A program made the position numbers and the translations under genes. Below the pieces are notes generated by a model. That model made no database searches, had not been told where the DNA came from, and saw only the letters and a list, made by a program, of their open reading frames with translations. Shown in pieces: positions 5,496 to 11,680 of a stretch of 11,680 nucleotides of DNA. Location: positions 1 to 11,680 of the forward strand of contig JBDNDK010000064.1 in NCBI GenBank assembly GCA_046719185.1, read 5' to 3'. Numbering within the stretch: the first letter of the stretch is position 1; the number at the start of each line of letters is the position of its first letter. The DNA is from JBDNDK01 sp046719185 (lineage in GTDB: Bacteria; Armatimonadota; UBA5829).

Positions 5496-8414
5496 ATGTC
5501 TGAGACCAAATATGACTTTATTGAAATAGAAAAAAAATGGCAAAAGAAATGGAAAGAAGATAATATTTTCAAAATATCAGATTCCACAGACAAACCTAAA
5601 TTCTATGGCTTGGATTTCTTCCCATATCCCAGTGGTGCAGGGTTATCTGTAGGACACTGCAGAAACTATATTCCAACAGATGTTGTTTGCAGATTCAAAA
5701 GAATGAATAATTTTAATGTTCTTCATCCTATGGGTTGGGATGCATTTGGCTTGCCTGCAGAAAACGAAGCTATTAGACAAAAAAGTCATCCCAAAAAAAC
5801 AGTACCTGCCTATATTCAAACATATAAAAGACAAATGGATTTAATAGGCATAGGATATGATTGGTCTAGGGAGATAAACTCAAGTGATCCGTCATACTAT
5901 AAATGGACTCAATGGATATTCAAACTTTTATATGAAAGAGGACTTGCATATAGAAGCTTAGCTCCTGCAAACTGGTGTGAAAAATGCAAAACTGTGCTTG
6001 CAAATGAAGAGGTAAAAGATGGCAAGTGCTGGAGATGTGATGAATATGTAAAGAAAAAAGATCTTCCTCAATGGTTCTTTAAGATAACAGAATATGCAGA
6101 TAGACTTATTGATGATTTAGATACAATTGATTGGCCAGAGTCTATAAAATTAATGCAAAAAAATTGGATTGGCAGGTCTGAGGGAGCAGAAGTTACATTC
6201 CACACAGAGGCTGGTGATGAAATTGTTATATATACAACTAGACCAGACACTCTTTGGGGTGCTACTTTTATGGTGCTTGCTCCTGAGCATCCTTTAGTAG
6301 AAAAGCTCACAAAACCAGAGTTTTCAGAAGCTGTTAAACTATATAAAACCCAAGCTGAAAGGCAAACTGCTATTGAAAGACAATCCACAGAGAAAGAAAA
6401 AACAGGTGTGTTTATTGGTTCTTATGCAATAAACCCTGTTAATAATAATAAAATTCCGATTTGGATTGCTGATTATGTGATGATGGGATATGGAACTGGT
6501 GCTATTATGGCAGTTCCTGCTCACGATGAAAGAGACTTTCAATTTGCATTAAAATTCGGAATAGAAATAATTCCTGTCATAGATAGAATTGATAATCTAG
6601 CTAAGAGCTATGTAAAAGTAGGTTATGTAAAAGATGGATTTGTTGATGCTGTAAAATCAGCTGGTATAAAAATTAAAGAATCAAATGATGCGTATAAAAT
6701 ATCTCTTGATTTAAAAAATAAAATTGATGAATATATCAAAATAGCTTCTGAATATGTGAAAGATAATGGTTTTGTTGAAATAGTGGGAGCTAAGTGGGCA
6801 GTGGTATTTGCTGATGGAGTTATGGAATTTAATTCTGTTGAATCATCACAAGCAATATTAACCAAGCTCAAAGGATTAGATTCAAGCTACTTAGAATATA
6901 GAACCTTAATGGAAGCTTTTTATTCTAATCAGTCATATAGAGATGCTCTTTTCCATGCTGAATATGGAGATATGATAAATTCTGCTGAGTTTTCTGGCAC
7001 ATTGGGAGAAACTGCAAAAAAAGATGTTACAAAGTGGTTGGAAGAAAACGGCAAAGGTAAGTTCAGAGTCAATTTCAAGTTAAGAGACTGGCTTATTTCT
7101 AGGCAAAGATATTGGGGCTGTCCTATACCAATTATCCATTGCAAAGATTGTGGAATTGTGCCTGTGCCGGATAAAGATTTACCTGTATTGCTTCCAGATG
7201 TAGATAATTATGAGCCACCCGGAGATGGCAGAAGTCCGCTTGCTTTGATTCCTGAGTTTGTAAACACCACTTGCCCAAAATGTGGAGGCAAAGCTCAAAG
7301 AGAAACAGACACAATGGGCGGATTTGCTTGTTCCAGTTGGTATTTCCTTAGGTTTGTAAGTCCAAATCTTGATAATGAGCCTTTTGACAAACAGCTGGCA
7401 GCATATTGGCTTCCTGTTGATTTATATGTTGGTGGAGCTGAGCATGCAGTTATGCACTTATTATATGCAAGGTTTTGGACAAAAGTGTTACATGATGCAG
7501 GACTTGTTCCATTTGTAGAGCCGTTTAATAAACTTATGAATCAAGGCATGGTGCTTGCATATACACCACATAGAACAATGTCAGGAGCAGTTGAAAGTGA
7601 AGAAAGTGATTTAATACCTATCACTATAGAGCAAGCAAAAGAATTAGGAGATAAAGTTATCTGGAAATGGGTGAAGATGAGTAAATCTAAGCAGAATGTC
7701 ATCACTCCTGATTCAATGGCTGAAAAATTTGGTGCAGACGCTCTTAGACTTTATGAGCTTTTTGTGGCTCCATTTTCTGATGCTATAGAATGGAGTGAAG
7801 ATGGTATAAATGGAGCTTGCAGATTTCTCAGAAGAGTGTGGACACTTGTGAATGACAATCTGGCATCATACAATCCAAATTGGTCAGAGCTAGTATCATT
7901 AGAAGTTCAAAATAATCCAGACTGCAAAGCACTCAGAAGAAAACTTCACCAAACAATCAAAAAAGTTGGTGAGGATATAGATGAATTTCATTTCAACACT
8001 GCAGTAGCAGCATTGATGGAGCTGTTTAATGAAATGAATTCATTCTCTCAGAAAAATGATGTCAGCAAATCAGCTGTATTTAGCGAAGCAATGGAGCATT
8101 TAATTGTATTGCTTTCACCAATGACACCACATATATCAGATGAAATGTGGGAAAAATTAGGCAAGAGTGGATATTTGTTGGATTATCAATGGCCACAATA
8201 TGATGAAAAAGCTGCAAAGGCTGATGAAGTTGAAATAGTAGCTCAGATAAATGGCAAAGTGAGAGACAAAATAGTTGTGCCTGCAGATGCAAGTGAAGAA
8301 CAATTAAAAGAAATAGCTCTGGCAAGTGAAAAAATACAAACCGAAATATCAGGAAAGACAATAAAAAAAGTAATAGCCGTCCCCGGCAAGCTGGTTAATA
8401 TAGTGGTTGGGTAG
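5496..8414 (+). CDS. leuS: Leucyl-tRNA synthetase
   Basis: Class I synthetase that charges tRNA-Leu in the cytosol. PYPSGAGLSVGH (43-54) holds the HIGH-type signature with Ser in place of the first His. A zinc knuckle lies at C161/C164/C178/C181. The CP1 editing domain has TTRPDTLWG (247-255, T252) and GYGTGAIMAVPAHDERD (331-347, D344). A second Cys cluster is at C549/C552 and C593/C596. DWLISRQRYWG is at 531-541, and KMSKS is at 727-731. The anticodon-binding region follows, then a C-terminal domain with QINGKVRDKI near 917. At 972 residues it is about 100 longer than most bacterial LeuRS. The extra length sits between about 367 and 488. ATG 5496 is preferred over TTG 5469 because GGAG (5482-5485) is suitably spaced and MSETKYDFIEIEKKW resembles family N-termini. 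It has its own promoter and terminator. Confidence 0.97.
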   Translation: MSETKYDFIEIEKKWQKKWKEDNIFKISDSTDKPKFYGLDFFPYPSGAGLSVGHCRNYIPTDVVCRFKRMNNFNVLHPMGWDAFGLPAENEAIRQKSHPKKTVPAYIQTYKRQMDLIGIGYDWSREINSSDPSYYKWTQWIFKLLYERGLAYRSLAPANWCEKCKTVLANEEVKDGKCWRCDEYVKKKDLPQWFFKITEYADRLIDDLDTIDWPESIKLMQKNWIGRSEGAEVTFHTEAGDEIVIYTTRPDTLWGATFMVLAPEHPLVEKLTKPEFSEAVKLYKTQAERQTAIERQSTEKEKTGVFIGSYAINPVNNNKIPIWIADYVMMGYGTGAIMAVPAHDERDFQFALKFGIEIIPVIDRIDNLAKSYVKVGYVKDGFVDAVKSAGIKIKESNDAYKISLDLKNKIDEYIKIASEYVKDNGFVEIVGAKWAVVFADGVMEFNSVESSQAILTKLKGLDSSYLEYRTLMEAFYSNQSYRDALFHAEYGDMINSAEFSGTLGETAKKDVTKWLEENGKGKFRVNFKLRDWLISRQRYWGCPIPIIHCKDCGIVPVPDKDLPVLLPDVDNYEPPGDGRSPLALIPEFVNTTCPKCGGKAQRETDTMGGFACSSWYFLRFVSPNLDNEPFDKQLAAYWLPVDLYVGGAEHAVMHLLYARFWTKVLHDAGLVPFVEPFNKLMNQGMVLAYTPHRTMSGAVESEESDLIPITIEQAKELGDKVIWKWVKMSKSKQNVITPDSMAEKFGADALRLYELFVAPFSDAIEWSEDGINGACRFLRRVWTLVNDNLASYNPNWSELVSLEVQNNPDCKALRRKLHQTIKKVGEDIDEFHFNTAVAALMELFNEMNSFSQKNDVSKSAVFSEAMEHLIVLLSPMTPHISDEMWEKLGKSGYLLDYQWPQYDEKAAKADEVEIVAQINGKVRDKIVVPADASEEQLKEIALASEKIQTEISGKTIKKVIAVPGKLVNIVVG

Positions 8415-8433
8415 GGGATTGTAATATTTTTTT

Positions 8434-8478
8434 TAATGAGTAAGCATTTATTAATAAGATGCTTACTCATTATTTTTA
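8434..8478 (+). terminator. Rho-independent terminator of leuS
   Basis: A perfect stem of 13-14 bp (AATGAGTAAGCAT at 8435-8447 with ATGCTTACTCATT at 8459-8471) with an 11-nt loop is followed by ATTTTTA. It begins about 20 nt after the leuS stop. The opposite strand has A's rather than T's after the stem, so it acts on the plus strand only. Confidence 0.88.
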
Positions 8479-8485
8479 TCGACAA

Positions 8486-8501
8486 TGTATTATGGTATAA
8501 T
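8486..8501 (+). promoter_or_regulatory. Extended -10 promoter of the small ORF region
   Basis: TGGTATAAT (8493-8501) is a perfect extended -10 element (TGn-TATAAT) directly after the leuS terminator. No good -35 is visible at 17 nt, which extended -10 promoters tolerate. A start near 8508 would put GGTGAG (8513-8518) very close to the RNA 5' end. Confidence 0.55.
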
Positions 8502-8523
8502 ATACTCAATAAGGTGAGATAAT

Positions 8524-8553
8524 ATGGCAAATATGCGAAAAACAAAAATTTAA
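8524..8553 (+). CDS. Nine-codon leader ORF or broken gene start
   Basis: ATG 8524 has the best ribosome binding site of this small region (GGTGAG at 8513-8518, 5 nt gap), yet the frame ends after nine codons (MANMRKTKI, stop TAA 8551-8553). The ATG of the following 46-residue ORF lies 14 nt later in the -1 frame. It may be a leader peptide that delivers ribosomes to that ORF by reinitiation, or the start of one small gene separated from its body by a single-base frameshift in the A-rich tract 8538-8556. Confidence 0.35.
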   Translation: MANMRKTKI

Positions 8554-8567
8554 AAAGCAAAACAAAG

Positions 8568-8708
8568 ATGAGTAAAGTTATTAAGCATAACGGATTTGAG
8601 TCATCAGTATTTGAGGGCGTTTCCCCTAGATCACTTAGAATAGAAAACTACTCAGAAGAAGAAAGAAAAGCTTTAATTGAGTTTGAAAAGAAGTTAGACA
8701 AGGATTAA
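8568..8708 (+). CDS. Small acidic hypothetical protein (46 residues)
   Basis: The ORF starts MSKVIKHNGFESSVF and ends in a strongly charged, probably helical tail (YSEEERKALIEFEKKLDKD). There is no signal peptide or membrane segment. It is bracketed by the leuS terminator with a promoter upstream and by tRNA-Arg on the other strand downstream, so it has its own transcription unit. Only AAAG precedes its ATG, so translation probably depends on the short ORF just upstream. Without a stop between, the same frame reads back to 8523 (lysine-rich), which would fit a frameshifted longer protein. No family recognised. The codon pattern looks coding but the length gives little certainty. Confidence 0.5.
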   Translation: MSKVIKHNGFESSVFEGVSPRSLRIENYSEEERKALIEFEKKLDKD

Positions 8709-8744
8709 TAGTTCTATCTTTTTTCCATTATCGGGTATTTATTT

Positions 8745-8820
8745 TGGTGCCCGATGAGGGAATCGAACCCCCAACGCCCGCCTTAGGACGGCGGCGCTCT
8801 ATCCATTGAGCTAATCGGGC
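8745..8820 (-). tRNA. tRNA-Arg (anticodon CCU)
   Basis: The minus strand gives a complete 76-nt cloverleaf. The acceptor stem GCCCGAT/ATCGGGC is perfect over 7 bp. The D-stem is GCTC/GAGC. The anticodon stem CCGCC/GGCGG encloses the loop GTCCTAA, giving anticodon CCU, which reads the Arg codon AGG. The T-arm is GGGGG-TTCGATT-CCCTC. Discriminator A at 8748 and CCA at 8747-8745 are encoded. Its promoter is not clear; an A+T-rich stretch with several weak -10-like boxes lies at 8835-8860. Confidence 0.96.
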
Positions 8821-8908
8821 ACTTGAAAAAAAGAAGAAGATAACATATACTGCCAGATAAATATTCCCATTTTGCAGATATATTTGTGCTTATATCTTAA
8901 TACCCAAG

Positions 8909-8954
8909 GCTGATTGTGTCAATATACACAATCAGCATCATTTGAACACAATCA
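8909..8954. promoter_or_regulatory. Operator-like inverted repeat plus third half-site before mscS
   Basis: GCTGATTGTGT (8909-8919) and ACACAATCAGC (8926-8936) form a perfect 11-bp inverted repeat around CAATAT. ACACAATCA recurs as a direct repeat at 8946-8954, 23 nt before the mscS ATG. No T-run follows on either strand, so a terminator is unlikely. A protein-binding site or 5' UTR hairpin is more plausible. Confidence 0.5.
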
Positions 8955-8977
8955 TCTTTAAAAGAGGGCATGTTAAT

Positions 8978-9805
8978 ATGGATTGGCTTGCAAACTACTA
9001 CAAAATCATTCTTGAAGATCATACTAGAGATTTCCTGACTGCTATTATAAAAATAATAGTCATAATAATAGCTTATTTTATTATAAGAAAAATAATCTTC
9101 AAACTGCTAAATAAAATAATATCAAAAACAATCACCAACATAGGCACCGGCATTATAAAAGCCAGAGAATCCAGAATACAAGCTTTGCAGTCAATCATCA
9201 GAAGTATTGCCTCATTCATTATAGGATTCATTGCTGTTACAATGATACTTCAAACAGTCGGAATTCCAATTCTTACTATCATTGGTGCAGCTAGTATTGG
9301 CGGTCTTGCTGTTGGATTTGGTGCTCAAAGATTAGTTAGAGATGTAATCAGCGGATTTTTTATTCTAATAGAAGACCAGTATGGTGTAGGAGAATATGTA
9401 ACCATTGGAGCTGTAACAGGCACTGTAGTTGAACTTGGCATTAGAACCACTAAAATCATTGATGAAGCAGGAAAACTATTTATACTTTCAAATGGTGATA
9501 TTGTATCCGTTGCAAACCACTCACGAGGACCAATCAAAATATCACTAGATTTCACTCTTAAAGCAGATACGGATATAGAAAAAGCAAAAGAATTATTAGA
9601 AAAAGCAGGAAGAAAAGTATATGAAAGTTATGAAACAGATGTTGATGGCTTTTTCAAGACTGAAGGAATAGTTGCAGCAACAGGTGCCTCAAAAACTCTC
9701 AGGCTCTCAGGCAAAGTATCAGCACACAAACAGGAAATAATCAAAACTTCTCTATATGAAGAAGTTATCAAATCTCTGATTGATGAGGAAATTCAATTAG
9801 CTTAA
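8978..9805 (+). CDS. mscS: Small-conductance mechanosensitive channel, MscS family
   Basis: An inner-membrane channel that opens under membrane tension to release solutes during hypo-osmotic shock. The 275-residue length is close to the minimal E. coli-type MscS. Hydrophobic segments at about 19-47 and 72-93 are TM1 and TM2. The pore helix TM3 spans about 97-131, with the small-residue pattern GAASIGGLAVGFGAQ (103-117) followed by LVRDVISGFFILIEDQYGVGEYV. The beta domain follows (TGTVVELGIRTTKI at 148-160, LSNGDI at 170-175), then a mixed C-terminal cytoplasmic domain. Start ATG 8978 is preferred over an in-frame TTG at 8942 because GAGGG (8964-8968) lies 9 nt before it. Single gene in its direction after tRNA-Arg; possible control by the repeat at 8909-8954. 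Confidence 0.93.
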   Translation: MDWLANYYKIILEDHTRDFLTAIIKIIVIIIAYFIIRKIIFKLLNKIISKTITNIGTGIIKARESRIQALQSIIRSIASFIIGFIAVTMILQTVGIPILTIIGAASIGGLAVGFGAQRLVRDVISGFFILIEDQYGVGEYVTIGAVTGTVVELGIRTTKIIDEAGKLFILSNGDIVSVANHSRGPIKISLDFTLKADTDIEKAKELLEKAGRKVYESYETDVDGFFKTEGIVAATGASKTLRLSGKVSAHKQEIIKTSLYEEVIKSLIDEEIQLA

Positions 9806-9818
9806 CTCATTTTTGGGG

Positions 9819-9824
9819 TATAAT
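9819..9824 (+). promoter_or_regulatory. Possible -10 element of msrB
   Basis: A perfect TATAAT lies in the 51-nt mscS-msrB gap, 33 nt before the msrB ATG, but no convincing -35 is seen. msrB may instead be co-transcribed with mscS. Confidence 0.3.
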
Positions 9825-9856
9825 TTTCCTAGTATATCTTATATGAGGTACTGAAA

Positions 9857-10321
9857 ATGATGCTAATTATTCCAATGCTTTGCTTATTATATCCATTTGA
9901 TAGTGATAAAATGGATAACTGTGGAGAAAGGATAGAAAAGACTGAAGCAGAATGGAAAAAGATTCTAACAGCAGAGCAATTTAGAATAACAAGACAAAAA
10001 GGCACAGAACCAGCCGGCACTGGAGAATATGATAATTTCTACAATGATGGCATATACAAATGTGTGTGCTGTGGCAATGTCCTTTTTGAATCTGAAACAA
10101 AATATAAATCCGGCACAGGCTGGCCCAGTTTTTATAAACCTGCAAACGATTGCAGCGTAAGAGAAGAATTAGACACAAGCTATGGAATGGCTAGAACTGA
10201 GGTTTTATGCAAAAGGTGTGATGCACATTTGGGACATGTGTTTACAGATGGACCGAAGCCTACAGGGTTAAGATATTGTATTAATTCAGCATCTCTAATT
10301 TTTGAACCAAAAATACAATAA
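9857..10321 (+). CDS. msrB: Peptide-methionine (R)-S-oxide reductase MsrB
   Basis: Reduces methionine-R-sulfoxide in proteins. The 154-residue protein contains the whole SelR domain: GTEPAGTGEYDNFY (49-62), zinc ligands C69/C72 and C118/C121, SGTGWPSFYKP (85-95), CDAHLGHVFTDGP (121-133) and the catalytic C141 in RYCINSASLIF. The position before GWPSF is Thr, so that alternative resolving-Cys site is absent. GAGGT (9845-9849), 7 nt before ATG 9857, supports this start. It adds about 18 residues with an uncharged hydrophobic run (MMLIIPMLCLLYPF) before MDNCGER. This could be a short signal or anchor, hinting at an envelope location, but it lacks the basic n-region and a lipobox. ATG 9911 is the alternative start, with a weak ribosome binding site. 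A terminator follows. Confidence 0.95.
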   Translation: MMLIIPMLCLLYPFDSDKMDNCGERIEKTEAEWKKILTAEQFRITRQKGTEPAGTGEYDNFYNDGIYKCVCCGNVLFESETKYKSGTGWPSFYKPANDCSVREELDTSYGMARTEVLCKRCDAHLGHVFTDGPKPTGLRYCINSASLIFEPKIQ

Positions 10322-10421
10322 CATTACAGGAACATTTCAGATTTTTGAATCGTATATATAAGTGAAAGAACTAAAAACTATCTTTTCTCTCCTTCCTATT
10401 AAATAAATAGTTTCAAGACAG

Positions 10422-10450
10422 CCCCGATTATATAATCGGGGTATTTTTTT
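10422..10450 (+). terminator. Rho-independent terminator of msrB
   Basis: CCCCGATT-ATAT-AATCGGGG (10422-10441) is a perfect 8-bp stem with a 4-nt loop, followed by TATTTTTTT. It lies between the convergent msrB and ASCH genes, directly after the minus-strand stop codon of the latter. The T-run serves the plus strand only. The stretch between msrB and this hairpin (10322-10421) shows no other feature. Confidence 0.9.
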
Positions 10451-10843
10451 CTAAACCCATCTTTCATATATATCATCAAGCTTTTCTCTGCTTACTTCAT
10501 CTTTTACAGGAGAAAAGTTAATAATGGTTATAGTGTCTGATGGTGTTACAAGTTGATCATATATTCTTGATAATAATGCAATCACATCATCAATAGTTCT
10601 AAATTCTAAATTTTCTTTTTCTACTTCTCTTTGGTCTAATTCATCTATTCTTTTTACTATCACATCATCTATTATTGCATTAAAGAGTTTTTGCCTTACC
10701 TGATATTTTCTTCCAACTGTAATCCATACTATTTGACCGCTTTGATATTTATCAGATTTATCTCCCAGTCTAATAGTTGCACTTTTTCTGCCTTTCATCA
10801 AAGCATCAGCATACAATTCAGGGTAAAAATTTAAGGCAAACAT
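10451..10843 (-). CDS. ASCH-domain protein
   Basis: The 130-residue protein has the ASCH pattern: MFALNFYPELYADALMKGRK leads into KSATIRLGD (K20, T23, R25), then a turn around G36 and strand IVWITVGRK (38-46). The C-terminal half is acidic. ASCH domains are PUA-like beta-barrels thought to bind RNA or modified nucleotides, and some members have amidohydrolase or ribonuclease activity; the substrate here is unknown. The frame is open upstream to 10855, but the TTG there overlaps the GGAG ribosome binding site (10853-10850). ATG 10843, 6 nt after that site, is the likely start. It begins 12 nt after the Nif3-family stop, so the two are probably co-transcribed. Confidence 0.8.
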   Translation of the reverse strand: MFALNFYPELYADALMKGRKSATIRLGDKSDKYQSGQIVWITVGRKYQVRQKLFNAIIDDVIVKRIDELDQREVEKENLEFRTIDDVIALLSRIYDQLVTPSDTITIINFSPVKDEVSREKLDDIYERWV

Positions 10844-10855
10844 ATTCATCTCCAA

Positions 10856-11680
10856 TTATTCTATATAGGATATATTAATTTTATTTTCAAACTCAGCTTG
10901 AAGTTTACTACATAAACTCAGCATTCCAGGTTTCTCTGTTTCAAAATGTCCGGCATCTATCATAGCAAGACCATTGAAATCTGCAGAAACCATATCATGG
11001 TATTTTGTATCACCTGTTACAAATACATCAGCTTTATTAGCAATTGCGGACGTATATAAAGATGATCCACTACCACCACACACTGCAACTTTTTTTATTA
11101 GTTTATTATCATTTCCCTTTACTTTGATATATTCCACATTCAGGTTCTGTTGAACCATATCTGTAAACTCAGAAAGTAACATTTCTCTTTTTAGATTGCC
11201 AACTCTACCATATCCATATTGTGAAGCTCCATTATATAATTCAATCACATCATAGGCTGGTTCTTCATATGGGTGTGCGGCTATCATTCCAGAAATCACT
11301 TGTTCAAGTTTTGATTTATGGCATACCATTTCAAGTTTATACTCTTCCACTTCTTCAAGTTTAGACTTTTCTCCAATAGTTGGATTAGAAGATTCTGAAC
11401 CCAAAAAAGAACCAATGCCTAATGATCTAAAACTGCAATATGAGTATTCTCCAATTATACCAGCTCCATTTTCTGCCATGCTGTTTCTAACAACATCAAT
11501 GCTCTGATTAGGAACAAAGACACATATTTTATATAAAGTATTATCTCTTCTAGGAAATAAAATTGATGTGTTTTGTAAGTCCAATGTGCTTGCGAGTATA
11601 TCATTAATGCCGTTTGTTGCGGAGTCATAATTTGTATGCATAACATACACTGATATTCCTGCTTTTAGTGCATTTATAAT
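10856..11680 (-). CDS. Nif3/YqfO-family dinuclear metal-centre protein (partial)
   Basis: The minus-strand frame is open through the right edge. The visible 274 residues lack the N-terminus, where the family's HxP metal motif would be; the GTG at 11650 is internal, since codons upstream read IINALKAGIS. Landmarks, counted from the edge: VMHTNYD (13-19, metal ligands H15 and D19), a central inserted domain from KICVFVP (about 51) to AAHPYEEPAYDV (134-145) as in the YqfO/YbgI-type three-domain members, GYGRVGNL, VAVCGGSGSS (198-207), TGDTKYHD (222-229) and the closing metal motif AGHFETE (243-249, H245 and E248). The family is widely conserved. GTP cyclohydrolase-like and metal-dependent hydrolase roles have been proposed but are not settled. 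Upstream partner of the ASCH gene. Confidence 0.93.
   Translation of the reverse strand: MINALKAGISVYVMHTNYDSATNGINDILASTLDLQNTSILFPRRDNTLYKICVFVPNQSIDVVRNSMAENGAGIIGEYSYCSFRSLGIGSFLGSESSNPTIGEKSKLEEVEEYKLEMVCHKSKLEQVISGMIAAHPYEEPAYDVIELYNGASQYGYGRVGNLKREMLLSEFTDMVQQNLNVEYIKVKGNDNKLIKKVAVCGGSGSSLYTSAIANKADVFVTGDTKYHDMVSADFNGLAMIDAGHFETEKPGMLSLCSKLQAEFENKINISYIE

Noticed and set aside
6068..7314. Several antisense ORFs of 60-106 codons within leuS
   Set aside because: They overlap strongly conserved leuS sequence, lack ribosome binding sites and have low-complexity compositions expected of the reverse strand of A+T-rich coding DNA.
8728..8755. Integration site: partial repeat of the tRNA-Arg end (ATCGGG) just past its 3' end
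   Set aside because: Only six to seven bases match, there is no integrase gene, and no longer duplication is seen.
8729..8755. Plus-strand terminator for the small ORF (ATCGGGT/GCCCGAT hairpin)
   Set aside because: The 3' arm is the tRNA-Arg acceptor sequence and no T-run follows.
8909..8936. Bidirectional terminator between tRNA-Arg and mscS
   Set aside because: The inverted repeat is perfect, but neither strand has a T-run after it.
9829..10178. Antisense ORFs across msrB
   Set aside because: They are reverse-strand shadows of the msrB coding sequence with no start signals or recognisable domains.
11648..11650. GTG start for the Nif3-family gene
   Set aside because: The frame stays open upstream to the window edge with family-like residues (ALKAGISVYVMHTNYD), so the GTG is an internal Val codon and the gene is truncated by the window.

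Overview
This is a strongly A+T-rich bacterial window with short intergenic gaps, Shine-Dalgarno sites of the GGAG type and tRNAs with encoded CCA ends. The best taxonomic clue is an oxidative pentose phosphate operon in which zwf is followed by opcA. OpcA is known mainly from Cyanobacteria and high-GC Actinobacteria. An A+T-rich genome with no photosynthesis genes in view would fit a non-photosynthetic relative of Cyanobacteria (Melainabacteria/Vampirovibrionia, for example Gastranaerophilales). This is an inference from gene content, not a sequence match.

Layout. 1-661, minus strand: the N-terminal part of a secreted protein that runs off the left edge, preceded by an uncharacterised gene remnant with an in-frame stop. 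838-913, minus: tRNA-Glu(CUC) with its own good promoter. 1085-5265, plus: a tight operon gnd-zwf-opcA-pgl with overlaps or gaps of a few bases. Together these oxidise glucose-6-phosphate to ribulose-5-phosphate, with OpcA as the Zwf assembly/activation partner. 5274-5465: a consensus sigma-70 type promoter followed by a well-paired structured RNA element, directly upstream of leuS (5496-8414). LeuS carries a large extra segment after its editing core. A strong terminator (8434-8478) closes leuS. It is followed by an extended -10 promoter and a tiny gene region (8524-8708), then tRNA-Arg(CCU) on the minus strand. 8978-9805: an MscS-type channel, preceded by an inverted repeat with a third half-site copy. 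9857-10321: methionine sulfoxide reductase B, ending at a terminator. 10451-11680, minus: an ASCH-domain protein downstream of a Nif3/YqfO-family protein that runs off the right edge.

Most of the window is ordinary housekeeping. The items most worth a second look are the structured leader between pgl and leuS, the LeuRS insertion, the operator-like repeats before mscS, and the small gene region at 8524-8708. The stretch 662-837 holds no gene or structure that I can support. No mobile element, CRISPR array or phage gene was seen.
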